From: Truepera sp.
GTDB lineage: Bacteria; Deinococcota; Deinococci; Deinococcales; Trueperaceae
Assembly: GCA_018333895.1 (NCBI GenBank)
Contig: JAGXSJ010000090.1
Location: forward strand, 1 to 52,824
Length of the DNA: 52,824 nucleotides
Reading direction: 5' to 3'
The translations under genes were made by a program, and so were the position numbers. The notes under the pieces are model-generated. The model saw only the letters and a list, made by a program, of their open reading frames with translations. It was not told where the DNA came from and made no database searches. Shown here piece after piece: positions 34,109-44,800 of this stretch. Numbering within the stretch: position 1 is the first letter of the stretch; each line of letters opens with the position of its first letter.

Positions 34109-34372
34109 GTGTACGTCATCATGGTCTACGACGTCGGCGTCGAGCGCGTGGTCAAGGTTTTGAAGACCGGGCGCAAATACCTGACCCACGTACAGAACTC
34201 ACTACTCGAAGGCGAGCTCTCCCCTGCCCAGTACAAGCGCCTCAAGTTCGAGGTCAGCAGGATCATCGACGACACGCACGACACGGTGATGTTTTACACC
34301 CTGCGCTCGGAGGAGTTTCTTCACAAGGAACGCCTGGGCATAGCCACTAAAGAGCCAGGGGAGTTTTTGTAG
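34109..34372 (+). CDS. cas2: CRISPR adaptation protein Cas2
   Basis: Cas2 dimerises and bridges two Cas1 dimers in the integration complex. The 87-aa protein starts at GTG 34109, immediately after the cas1 stop, reading YVIMVYDVGVERVVKVLKTGRKYLTHVQNSLLEGELSPAQYKRL. The ferredoxin-like first strand with the conserved D (VYDV) and the 'VQNSLLEGEL' strand are typical. It ends 175 bp before the first repeat. Confidence 0.95.
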   Translation: MYVIMVYDVGVERVVKVLKTGRKYLTHVQNSLLEGELSPAQYKRLKFEVSRIIDDTHDTVMFYTLRSEEFLHKERLGIATKEPGEFL

Positions 34373-34547
34373 CCAAAGGAGTGTCGATGTCTAATCCTGC
34401 AAAAACCTCGTGATACCGACACACCGGCATCAAGACAGAGTTCATCTCGTACTGATTGCGGAAACCGCAACCTTTTCCCTCTGAGATCGGTACACGATTG
34501 GCCGAAACATGCTATACTGTCCTCGTGTCACTGACGGGGCGACACGG
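34373..34547 (+). promoter_or_regulatory. CRISPR leader
   Basis: This is the 175-bp AT-enriched leader between cas2 and repeat 1. TTGCGG-AAA-CCGCAA at 34456-34470 is a perfect 6-bp dyad followed by CCTTTTCC, either a weak terminator for the cas operon or a protein site. CATGCTATACT ends at 34518 (promoter, listed separately). CGTGTC-N11-GACACG at 34524-34546 is a second dyad ending one base before the first repeat. Roles in integration or transcription are inferred. Confidence 0.75.
34510..34518 (+). promoter_or_regulatory. Extended -10 promoter of the CRISPR array
   Basis: TGCTATACT fits the TGnTATAAT extended -10 consensus, with the hexamer at 34513-34518. No good -35 lies 16-18 bp upstream, which extended -10 promoters tolerate. 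Transcription would start near 34525, about 23 nt before the first repeat. Confidence 0.5.
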
Positions 34548-37500
34548 GTTTTTAGCCTTCCTACGAGGGATTGAAACTTGAGTAGGTCAAAGCCGAAGCG
34601 GGGGCGGCTTGGGTTTTTAGCCTTCCTACGAGGGATTGAAACGGCATCAACCGGCTCCACTGGCGGCTGTTCAACCGGGTTTTTAGCCTTCCTACGAGGG
34701 ATTGAAACGGCCCTCACGGATACGAGGTGAGAATATCCCGCCGTTTTTAGCCTTCCTACGAGGGATTGAAACGGGGCAGGAGGCGGGCGAGGACTACGAC
34801 ATCAAAAGTTTTTAGCCTTCCTACGAGGGATTGAAACTGGCCCATGACCCGCTCGACGATAACCCCCTGCGCCGTTTTTAGCCTTCCTACGAGGGATTGA
34901 AACGGGCATTAACATCGGCCCCTAGTTCTACTAAAACCCGGTTTTTAGCCTTCCTACGAGGGATTGAAACCTCGAATAGGTCTAGTGTCGCATCGTCAAG
35001 CAGTTGTTTTTAGCCTTCCTACGAGGGATTGAAACTGCGCCGCCGCAAGGTGTAACGGGGTCTGCCCAGAGTTTTTAGCCTTCCTACGAGGGATTGAAAC
35101 TCGTAGACCCCACCACGCCAACCCCCCCCCTAGTTCAGTTTTTAGCCTTCCTACGAGGGATTGAAACGTGATTTGAACTGCACTCATTGCGGGCTCCCTT
35201 CGGTGTTTTTAGCCTTCCTACGAGGGATTGAAACTGGCCTCGTACACCTCCTTGCGCCTTCCCAGACCCCGTTTTTAGCCTTCCTACGAGGGATTGAAAC
35301 GTGGTTGTTCCAACAGCGACTTCGTAGTCCGTTGCAGTTTTTAGCCTTCCTACGAGGGATTGAAACTCGCTCTCCACCAGAGCGGCGCCGTGCCGCAAAA
35401 GGTTTTTAGCCTTCCTACGAGGGATTGAAACTACTGTTCATGGACCCTCCTTCGGGTCTGAGACCGTTTTTAGCCTTCCTACGAGGGATTGAAACGATTA
35501 GGTCAGTCACGGCCTACCTCCTTCGCAGTTCGGTTTTTAGCCTTCCTACGAGGGATTGAAACGGGGATGATCGCGCGCAGGCTGCCTTTGGCACCCGGAG
35601 TTTTTAGCCTTCCTACGAGGGATTGAAACGAGATCGGTGGCCTGTTGTCCGTGATGCCATTGAAGGTTTTTAGCCTTCCTACGAGGGATTGAAACGCGAG
35701 AAGGTCGTGGATAAATCCGAGCATGAGCTAGGTTTTTAGCCTTCCTACGAGGGATTGAAACTCCACGTCAAATCGCCGCGCTGGTCGGCAGCGTAGAGTT
35801 TTTAGCCTTCCTACGAGGGATTGAAACGTCGGTGGGGTGCTGGCTAGGCCCGAGGCCATGCCTGGTTTTTAGCCTTCCTACGAGGGATTGAAACGCGTCG
35901 GCTTCGCGCCCGATCTGCCCCGCGAAGTAGTTTTTAGCCTTCCTACGAGGGATTGAAACATGCCGAGGTCTACACCGAGCGAGCCCGTAGGTTCTGTTTT
36001 TAGCCTTCCTACGAGGGATTGAAACCACCTGAGAGCAAACATGGCCCATAACGCGACCATCGTTTTTAGCCTTCCTACGAGGGATTGAAACAACTGCGCG
36101 GCCTTGGCCGTCCCAAGCGCCTGGCTGATGTTTTTAGCCTTCCTACGAGGGATTGAAACAGGATATCACCAACAACGTCCGGCGCGGCCTAATCGGTTTT
36201 TAGCCTTCCTACGAGGGATTGAAACCACCCTAGCGCGACCTATACCCGGCGCCCTTGACGCCGTTTTTAGCCTTCCTACGAGGGATTGAAACCAGCAGGT
36301 ATGGTGGCTAGCGAGTCAGGGTAGGAGTTTTTAGCCTTCCTACGAGGGATTGAAACGGGACTCCGCCAGGTAATGCGCTAACAGGTAGTCAGGGTTTTTA
36401 GCCTTCCTACGAGGGATTGAAACCGCTTCATGGCGGGTTAGTTGGTGCCCTACCAATCATGTTTTTAGCCTTCCTACGAGGGATTGAAACACGGTCGGGT
36501 GGTGAACTTCTTCCGCGTGCTGCGGGGTTTTTAGCCTTCCTACGAGGGATTGAAACCGGCTTCATACGCACGGGCGGGAGCCTCGAAATACGCGTTTTTA
36601 GCCTTCCTACGAGGGATTGAAACTCGATATTGGGCAGGCGACCGTCTAACACCGGCAGGGTTTTTAGCCTTCCTACGAGGGATTGAAACGTAACGCAATC
36701 CCTTCGGGGGCGTTCGTGTACACTGTTTTTAGCCTTCCTACGAGGGATTGAAACAGACCATGCACCGGCTGACTAATCCCGCTGGCTCCGGGTTTTTAGC
36801 CTTCCTACGAGGGATTGAAACAAGCGCGAGATCGCCGACGCCGAAGCGGGCATCGCGCGTTTTTAGCCTTCCTACGAGGGATTGAAACCCACCGAACCCG
36901 ATAGCACTGATTTCGTCAGTCTGAGTTTTTAGCCTTCCTACGAGGGATTGAAACGGGGATGATCGCGCGCAGGCTGCCTTTGGCACCCGGGTTTTTAGCC
37001 TTCCTACGAGGGATTGAAACTCCACGTCAAATCGCCGCGCTGGTCGGCAGCGTAGAGTTTTTAGCCTTCCTACGAGGGATTGAAACGTGCAAGAGCTGTT
37101 CCTTGGGGACGATGAGCTTATCGTTTTTAGCCTTCCTACGAGGGATTGAAACGTTGGCTAGTCTTGCGCGTGCCAACTGAGTGGGTAAGTTTTTAGCCTT
37201 CCTACGAGGGATTGAAACCTAGGTGCGCCGAGTTGTACAACGCCGCGTTGCAAGGTTTTTAGCCTTCCTACGAGGGATTGAAACGGGGATCGCGAGCTAG
37301 CGCCATGGCCGAAATGGCAGGTTTTTAGCCTTCCTACGAGGGATTGAAACTACTCAAGCTGCCGTTCGGCCTCCTTGTCTCTGTACCGGTTTTTAGCCTT
37401 CCTACGAGGGATTGAAACAGCTGATTGAAAAGGCCTTGATCCTGGCCGACCTCGGTTTTTAGCCTTCCTACGAGGGATTGAAACTACGAGCCTTTAGTGG

Positions 37501-40500
37501 TTTTGTTGTCACCGGCTGCGAGTTTTTAGCCTTCCTACGAGGGATTGAAACCTAGCTTGGGTGCTCTCACTGTCACCCCGTGGACGTGTTTTTAGCCTTC
37601 CTACGAGGGATTGAAACGCGGCCCAGGGGATGGCCAGGCCCCGGATCATGGCTGTTTTTAGCCTTCCTACGAGGGATTGAAACTCGTTATCATCGGCGTT
37701 AGTCGCACCGCGCCACGTGAGTTTTTAGCCTTCCTACGAGGGATTGAAACATGCTGTTCTTGAGGTTGCCGCGCTGCACCAGGATTGTTTTTAGCCTTCC
37801 TACGAGGGATTGAAACAACTGGCTGAAGAGATTGCCGCGCCGTTAGTCGGTGGTTTTTAGCCTTCCTACGAGGGATTGAAACAGTCCCTGCGCATCAATC
37901 TGGACAATGCGCTCGAGACTGTTTTTAGCCTTCCTACGAGGGATTGAAACCCCAGCGTTCTCGCAACGCTGGGCTACCGCCCATGGTTTTTAGCCTTCCT
38001 ACGAGGGATTGAAACGGGAACCAGCAACGCGCTAGGCCGGCTGAGCGACTAGTTTTTAGCCTTCCTACGAGGGATTGAAACCTCAGTTTGCGTCAAACGC
38101 TCTTGTGTCGCTATCAGCGTTTTTAGCCTTCCTACGAGGGATTGAAACCGTCCGAGGTCTGCGCCTACGGGCACGACTGCCGGGGTTTTTAGCCTTCCTA
38201 CGAGGGATTGAAACCCGGCGCCGACCAGATCACCCAGGCCGATGTCGGCAAGTTTTTAGCCTTCCTACGAGGGATTGAAACCCTAGAACTACCTCACCGC
38301 TTTCGTCGATGCGGTAGGTTTTTAGCCTTCCTACGAGGGATTGAAACCTGAGATTGACATCTACCCCAACGGGCACATGCAGGGTTTTTAGCCTTCCTAC
38401 GAGGGATTGAAACGAGTGCCGTAATGCCCGCTAGCTCGTCCAGTAGGCGTTTTTAGCCTTCCTACGAGGGATTGAAACGCGGATTGAACTTGGTAAGCAG
38501 CCATTCCAGTAATGGTTTTTAGCCTTCCTACGAGGGATTGAAACCCGGTCCAGTAGGTATGCCAGTGGGCCGCCCGGATGTGTTTTTAGCCTTCCTACGA
38601 GGGATTGAAACAGGCTCGAGCTCCAGAACTACGTCCGCCTGGCTGGGTTTTTAGCCTTCCTACGAGGGATTGAAACGTCTCCTTCGTCCAACATTGCCAG
38701 CGGCACAGGTGGGGTTTTTAGCCTTCCTACGAGGGATTGAAACTTGGATCGACCGGGCGAGTGCTCGCTGGGGCGAGTTGTTTTTAGCCTTCCTACGAGG
38801 GATTGAAACTTGAGGCGCACCCGCTCGCCTGGGCGGATGTGTGGCGTTTTTAGCCTTCCTACGAGGGATTGAAACTCAGCACTGACGGCCGCAGCGGGCC
38901 GCATCGCCTCGGGTTTTTAGCCTTCCTACGAGGGATTGAAACGCGACCTCTTTCTCGCTGTCGTCGCTCCATGTGCCGGTTTTTAGCCTTCCTACGAGGG
39001 ATTGAAACTAGGCCTGCTCGACGACCTCGCGGTAGTCGCTGGCGCGGTTTTTAGCCTTCCTACGAGGGATTGAAACCGAGACTATGGCCACCCAGGGCAG
39101 ATTGGCGTCGAATGTTTTTAGCCTTCCTACGAGGGATTGAAACCCGAGCGAGCACTTTGTTCGGCTCGAGGCTGCGGTGTTTTTAGCCTTCCTACGAGGG
39201 ATTGAAACATACCAGCGGAACGACGGTGACGGCCGTCATCATCCCAGTTTTTAGCCTTCCTACGAGGGATTGAAACGTCGTGAGCACTTCGGTCTGACTG
39301 TCGAAGCACTTGGGTTTTTAGCCTTCCTACGAGGGATTGAAACGAAACCGACACGCGGGTGCCGGCTTTCAAGAGGGGTTTTTAGCCTTCCTACGAGGGA
39401 TTGAAACAAGAGTCGTTCAACCGGCTCATCGGCACCATGCGGTGTTTTTAGCCTTCCTACGAGGGATTGAAACATAGCGCCGAGGGACGGCGACCTGCTC
39501 GGCGCAAGCGGTTTTTAGCCTTCCTACGAGGGATTGAAACCCGTATATGTCATAGAGCTTCATGTCAGTCCCTCTCGTTTTTAGCCTTCCTACGAGGGAT
39601 TGAAACAGACCACCGCCCGCTATCCCGGCTACCGCCGCCCGCGTTTTTAGCCTTCCTACGAGGGATTGAAACCGCTCGCCGGTGTCTTCGAGGAAGTCAC
39701 GCTCTCGGTTTTTAGCCTTCCTACGAGGGATTGAAACTAGAGGTCGGCTCCGGAGAGGTTGGCTCCGGAGAGGTTTTTAGCCTTCCTACGAGGGATTGAA
39801 ACTGGTTCGGCCCGACGCGCGTAGTGCTGGCGTCAGCTGTTTTTAGCCTTCCTACGAGGGATTGAAACTGCAAACCGATGCAATTGCACGCTCGTCAACG
39901 GTAACGTTTTTAGCCTTCCTACGAGGGATTGAAACACCACATTGCTACGCCCAAAGACCACAAAACTGATTGTTTTTAGCCTTCCTACGAGGGATTGAAA
40001 CGCGATGTGCTGGGCCTCGTCGACCACGTAGTGCGCGTTTTTAGCCTTCCTACGAGGGATTGAAACAGGCCTGGCGCTACGCAGACGAGTTCGGCTACGA
40101 CGTTTTTAGCCTTCCTACGAGGGATTGAAACATACCTTTGGCTCCGGAGAGGTCGGCTCTGTAGAGGGTTTTTAGCCTTCCTACGAGGGATTGAAACTGC
40201 GCAGGCTACGGCTGGACGCCTGATGACGTGGCCGTTTTTAGCCTTCCTACGAGGGATTGAAACTGGAGCCTGGGTGGCTTTGAGGTGGTGGTGGGTGTAG
40301 TTTTTAGCCTTCCTACGAGGGATTGAAACACGAGCGATCTCTACATCGACGACGAGTTGATAGCGCCGTTTTTAGCCTTCCTACGAGGGATTGAAACGGG
40401 TAAGGCCCCCTACCCAGCCCATTACCCGGCCGGTTTTTAGCCTTCCTACGAGGGATTGAAACACTATCATTCAGAAACAACATGGCATAGCCAAGGCCCT

Positions 40501-41806
40501 GTTTTTAGCCTTCCTACGAGGGATTGAAACCGGCGCCTTCAGCCCTCCCAGCACGGCAAAGTTTGCGTTTTTAGCCTTCCTACGAGGGATTGAAACCCGC
40601 TGTGCCTCATGGCAATGCCAGATTTGCATCTTGTTTTTAGCCTTCCTACGAGGGATTGAAACCCGGGGTCGTCGGCATCGTTCTTGACCGCATCCTCGTT
40701 TTTAGCCTTCCTACGAGGGATTGAAACTAGCTGCTTCGCGTCGTACACGGGCCGGGAGAGGCCGTTTTTAGCCTTCCTACGAGGGATTGAAACAAGCGCG
40801 GCTTCGAGCTCCACGGCTTCGACGGCAAGTTTTTAGCCTTCCTACGAGGGATTGAAACAGGCCTGGCGCTACGCAGACGAGTTCGGCTACGACTCGTTTT
40901 TAGCCTTCCTACGAGGGATTGAAACCTGGCAGTAGTAACCGACTACGAACACAAGTTAGTGGTTTTTAGCCTTCCTACGAGGGATTGAAACTAAGCGTGC
41001 AGCACCGAACACCAGGAGGCACCGGGGAGGTTTTTAGCCTTCCTACGAGGGATTGAAACACCCTCTCGATGGTCGTCCACGGGATGCGCCATAAAGTTTT
41101 TAGCCTTCCTACGAGGGATTGAAACGGAGTCCATCACCATCAACCTCCCCCACGGCGTACTGGTTTTTAGCCTTCCTACGAGGGATTGAAACCGCACCGT
41201 AGGAGCCGGTGACGCGGTAACTGGGTCCAGTTTTTAGCCTTCCTACGAGGGATTGAAACGCACACCGCCGGATTGGACCAGGACGCGGCTAAAGAGTTTT
41301 TAGCCTTCCTACGAGGGATTGAAACAAGCGCAACCACATGATCATGCGCCGCAGAATCAAGTTTTTAGCCTTCCTACGAGGGATTGAAACAAGTACCGCC
41401 GGCTGGACCTGGCCAGCGGCAACGAGAGTTTTTAGCCTTCCTACGAGGGATTGAAACGGGACATCCTGCACAAGCAAAGCAGCCACCTGGTTTCTAGTTT
41501 TTAGCCTTCCTACGAGGGATTGAAACCCGGTGTAGACCAAGGTGAGATTCGGACGGCGACCGTGTTTTTAGCCTTCCTACGAGGGATTGAAACTCAGGGA
41601 GGTGTGCTTAGAGACCACGTGCGACATTGTTTTTAGCCTTCCTACGAGGGATTGAAACGACACTGGAAGAGGCTACCGAGTGGCTGAAAGAGCGGTTTTT
41701 AGCCTTCCTACGAGGGATTGAAACGGCATGGGGAGAGTCAGGCCTTCTTGCGCACCGCGAGGTTTTTAGCCTTCCTACGAGGGATTGAAACACCTATGAG
41801 GGTGCC

Positions 41807-41834
41807 AGCCCCGCCGAAGCGGGGCTTTGTTTTT
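41807..41834 (+). terminator. Intrinsic terminator formed by a spacer and the following repeat
   Basis: The spacer at 41792-41828 ends in AGCCCCGC-CGAA-GCGGGGCT, a perfect 8-bp GC-rich stem with a tetraloop, followed by TTGTTTTT, where the Ts come from the 5' end of the next repeat. This is a textbook Rho-independent terminator shape inside the array, roughly repeat 110. It was probably acquired from a phage or plasmid terminator. Confidence 0.6.
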
Positions 41835-44800
41835 AGCCTTCCTACGAGGGATTGAAACTTGACCACTCACCGGCGCGCCATATCCCTCCGGCTCGGTTTT
41901 TAGCCTTCCTACGAGGGATTGAAACCGGATCGCCAGCCGGTGCCGGTTGCCGACGCGGCAGTTTTTAGCCTTCCTACGAGGGATTGAAACTTAACATCAT
42001 CGTCGGCCTCCTGACCGGCGACCTCGGTTTTTAGCCTTCCTACGAGGGATTGAAACTGAGCTCGCCCAAGAGCTGGCGAGCTAGGAAGGACGGTTTTTAG
42101 CCTTCCTACGAGGGATTGAAACCGGGTGCAGCTCCCGGACCGGAGGACTACGGCAGACCGTTTTTAGCCTTCCTACGAGGGATTGAAACAACAGCTTTAA
42201 GATGATTGGCAGCGGGTTGGTGTAGTTTTTAGCCTTCCTACGAGGGATTGAAACTTGGTATGGCCGGCGCGGTGAGTGTGTCTCCCCGCCGTTTTTAGCC
42301 TTCCTACGAGGGATTGAAACTGGAGGCTGGAGCGGCTGCCCAGGGCGGGCCGGTTGGGTTTTTAGCCTTCCTACGAGGGATTGAAACGCGGCCTTACAGC
42401 AGGCGGCACGCCTGCGATCCGATCGTTTTTAGCCTTCCTACGAGGGATTGAAACTTGGGACGGTACGGCATGGTCGTTGCTCCAAATCGCGTTTTTAGCC
42501 TTCCTACGAGGGATTGAAACCCGGCCGGCTCGCAGCGGAAGAGGACCTCTGATGGTTTTTAGCCTTCCTACGAGGGATTGAAACTCGCCCTTGAGGAGGG
42601 CACCTTCCGTTTCAACCGCCCCGTTTTTAGCCTTCCTACGAGGGATTGAAACTACACCCGGGCTTGCTCTGACTATCTCCACGAACTGTTTTTAGCCTTC
42701 CTACGAGGGATTGAAACGCGCGTCAGCCGCTACCCGCCGTCGCGGAAGCGTTTTGTTTTTAGCCTTCCTACGAGGGATTGAAACCGGAATGGCGGAAGCT
42801 AGATGAGCGCCGAGATGAGCGGTTTTTAGCCTTCCTACGAGGGATTGAAACTGACCAGCGCCGGGAACATCCGCTTCGACGCCGAGGCGTTTTTAGCCTT
42901 CCTACGAGGGATTGAAACGAGGCGGGCTACATCCTGGCAGAGCTTGCCGGCCGGGTTTTTAGCCTTCCTACGAGGGATTGAAACCCGATCCGGAGGTGTT
43001 GGCCGAGCGGCCGTTCTGGAGTTTTTAGCCTTCCTACGAGGGATTGAAACTCGTCAACGACCAGACGGTCGCCAAGACCAACGGCACGGTTTTTAGCCTT
43101 CCTACGAGGGATTGAAACGAATACGGCGCCCTTCGGAACGGTGTCTGGGGTCGTTTTTAGCCTTCCTACGAGGGATTGAAACTGCACTACCTGCACACGC
43201 CGCCCAGCGACGAGCTCGAGTTTTTAGCCTTCCTACGAGGGATTGAAACAAGATCTCAAAGAGTACGCTGCCGTAGCCAGCGGCGGTTTTTAGCCTTCCT
43301 ACGAGGGATTGAAACCGGCGATATCAACGGCAGCTTCGGCGCCACCGAGTACGGTTTTTAGCCTTCCTACGAGGGATTGAAACGTGACGCTCTCAACAAA
43401 CGGCAAGGTGGTGACAAGCGTTTTTAGCCTTCCTACGAGGGATTGAAACAGCGCTATGACGATATTTCCGCCGACCCCCTGCAACGTTTTTAGCCTTCCT
43501 ACGAGGGATTGAAACGCCCATTCAACGGTGTCGAGGAGCCAGGGCATGATCGGTTTTTAGCCTTCCTACGAGGGATTGAAACTCGGAGGCGCAGATCCAA
43601 CAGCAAGCGTTGGCTATGGTTTTTAGCCTTCCTACGAGGGATTGAAACCGAGCTGTTGAGCCCGACCATGAGGTTCCCGCCCAGGTTTTTAGCCTTCCTA
43701 CGAGGGATTGAAACACGGGCTCAGCTCATGAGCGGCCTCCTGCTGCCCTGTTTTTAGCCTTCCTACGAGGGATTGAAACATGCCGACGCTGATCCAAGCG
43801 CCGTCCTCCAGGCCCCGGTTTTTAGCCTTCCTACGAGGGATTGAAACGCGTACCAGAACTCTCGCTCGAAAGGGGCCGCGGATGGTTTTTAGCCTTCCTA
43901 CGAGGGATTGAAACTGGGACGCTGGCAGCATTCAGCCAGTTCTGCGCTCTGTTTTTAGCCTTCCTACGAGGGATTGAAACTACCAATGGTTGGCTAAGGG
44001 TCGAGTGGCGACATCCGGTTTTTAGCCTTCCTACGAGGGATTGAAACTGAACTCTACACCGAGGGCCGGTATCTGCCGGTACGGTTTTTAGCCTTCCTAC
44101 GAGGGATTGAAACCATCCTGGGTGGCGGCTCTATGATGACATACGCAAAGTTTTTAGCCTTCCTACGAGGGATTGAAACACGGTCATCCCGTCACCGAAA
44201 ATCTCAACCAGGTAGGTTTTTAGCCTTCCTACGAGGGATTGAAACGAACATGCCTGCTGCCAATAAGTAGGCCCGCCCGGGTTTTTAGCCTTCCTACGAG
44301 GGATTGAAACACGGAAGCGGCTCTGTCTGGCCATGGCCTCGATGAGTTTTTAGCCTTCCTACGAGGGATTGAAACCTGCAACCAGCGACAGCGCGCCACA
44401 AAGGCGCTGAGTTTTTAGCCTTCCTACGAGGGATTGAAACCACTCTGACGCCTAGCTCGCCGGCCAGATGCTCCACGTTTTTAGCCTTCCTACGAGGGAT
44501 TGAAACCAACAGGAATTAAAGGCTAGGGGATGGACGATCCAGTTTTTAGCCTTCCTACGAGGGATTGAAACTAGGCATGCAGGATGGTGCACCACGTGGC
44601 ACCCGGGAAGTTTTTAGCCTTCCTACGAGGGATTGAAACACGACGCAACTCGGCTAGGTTCTAACGAAGCACTTACGTTTTTAGCCTTCCTACGAGGGAT
44701 TGAAACACCTCCCTAATCCGCGCGTGAATGCGTCGGATTAACGTTTTTAGCCTTCCTACGAGGGATTGAAACACGACCACACCATCACCGGCCCCTCAGG

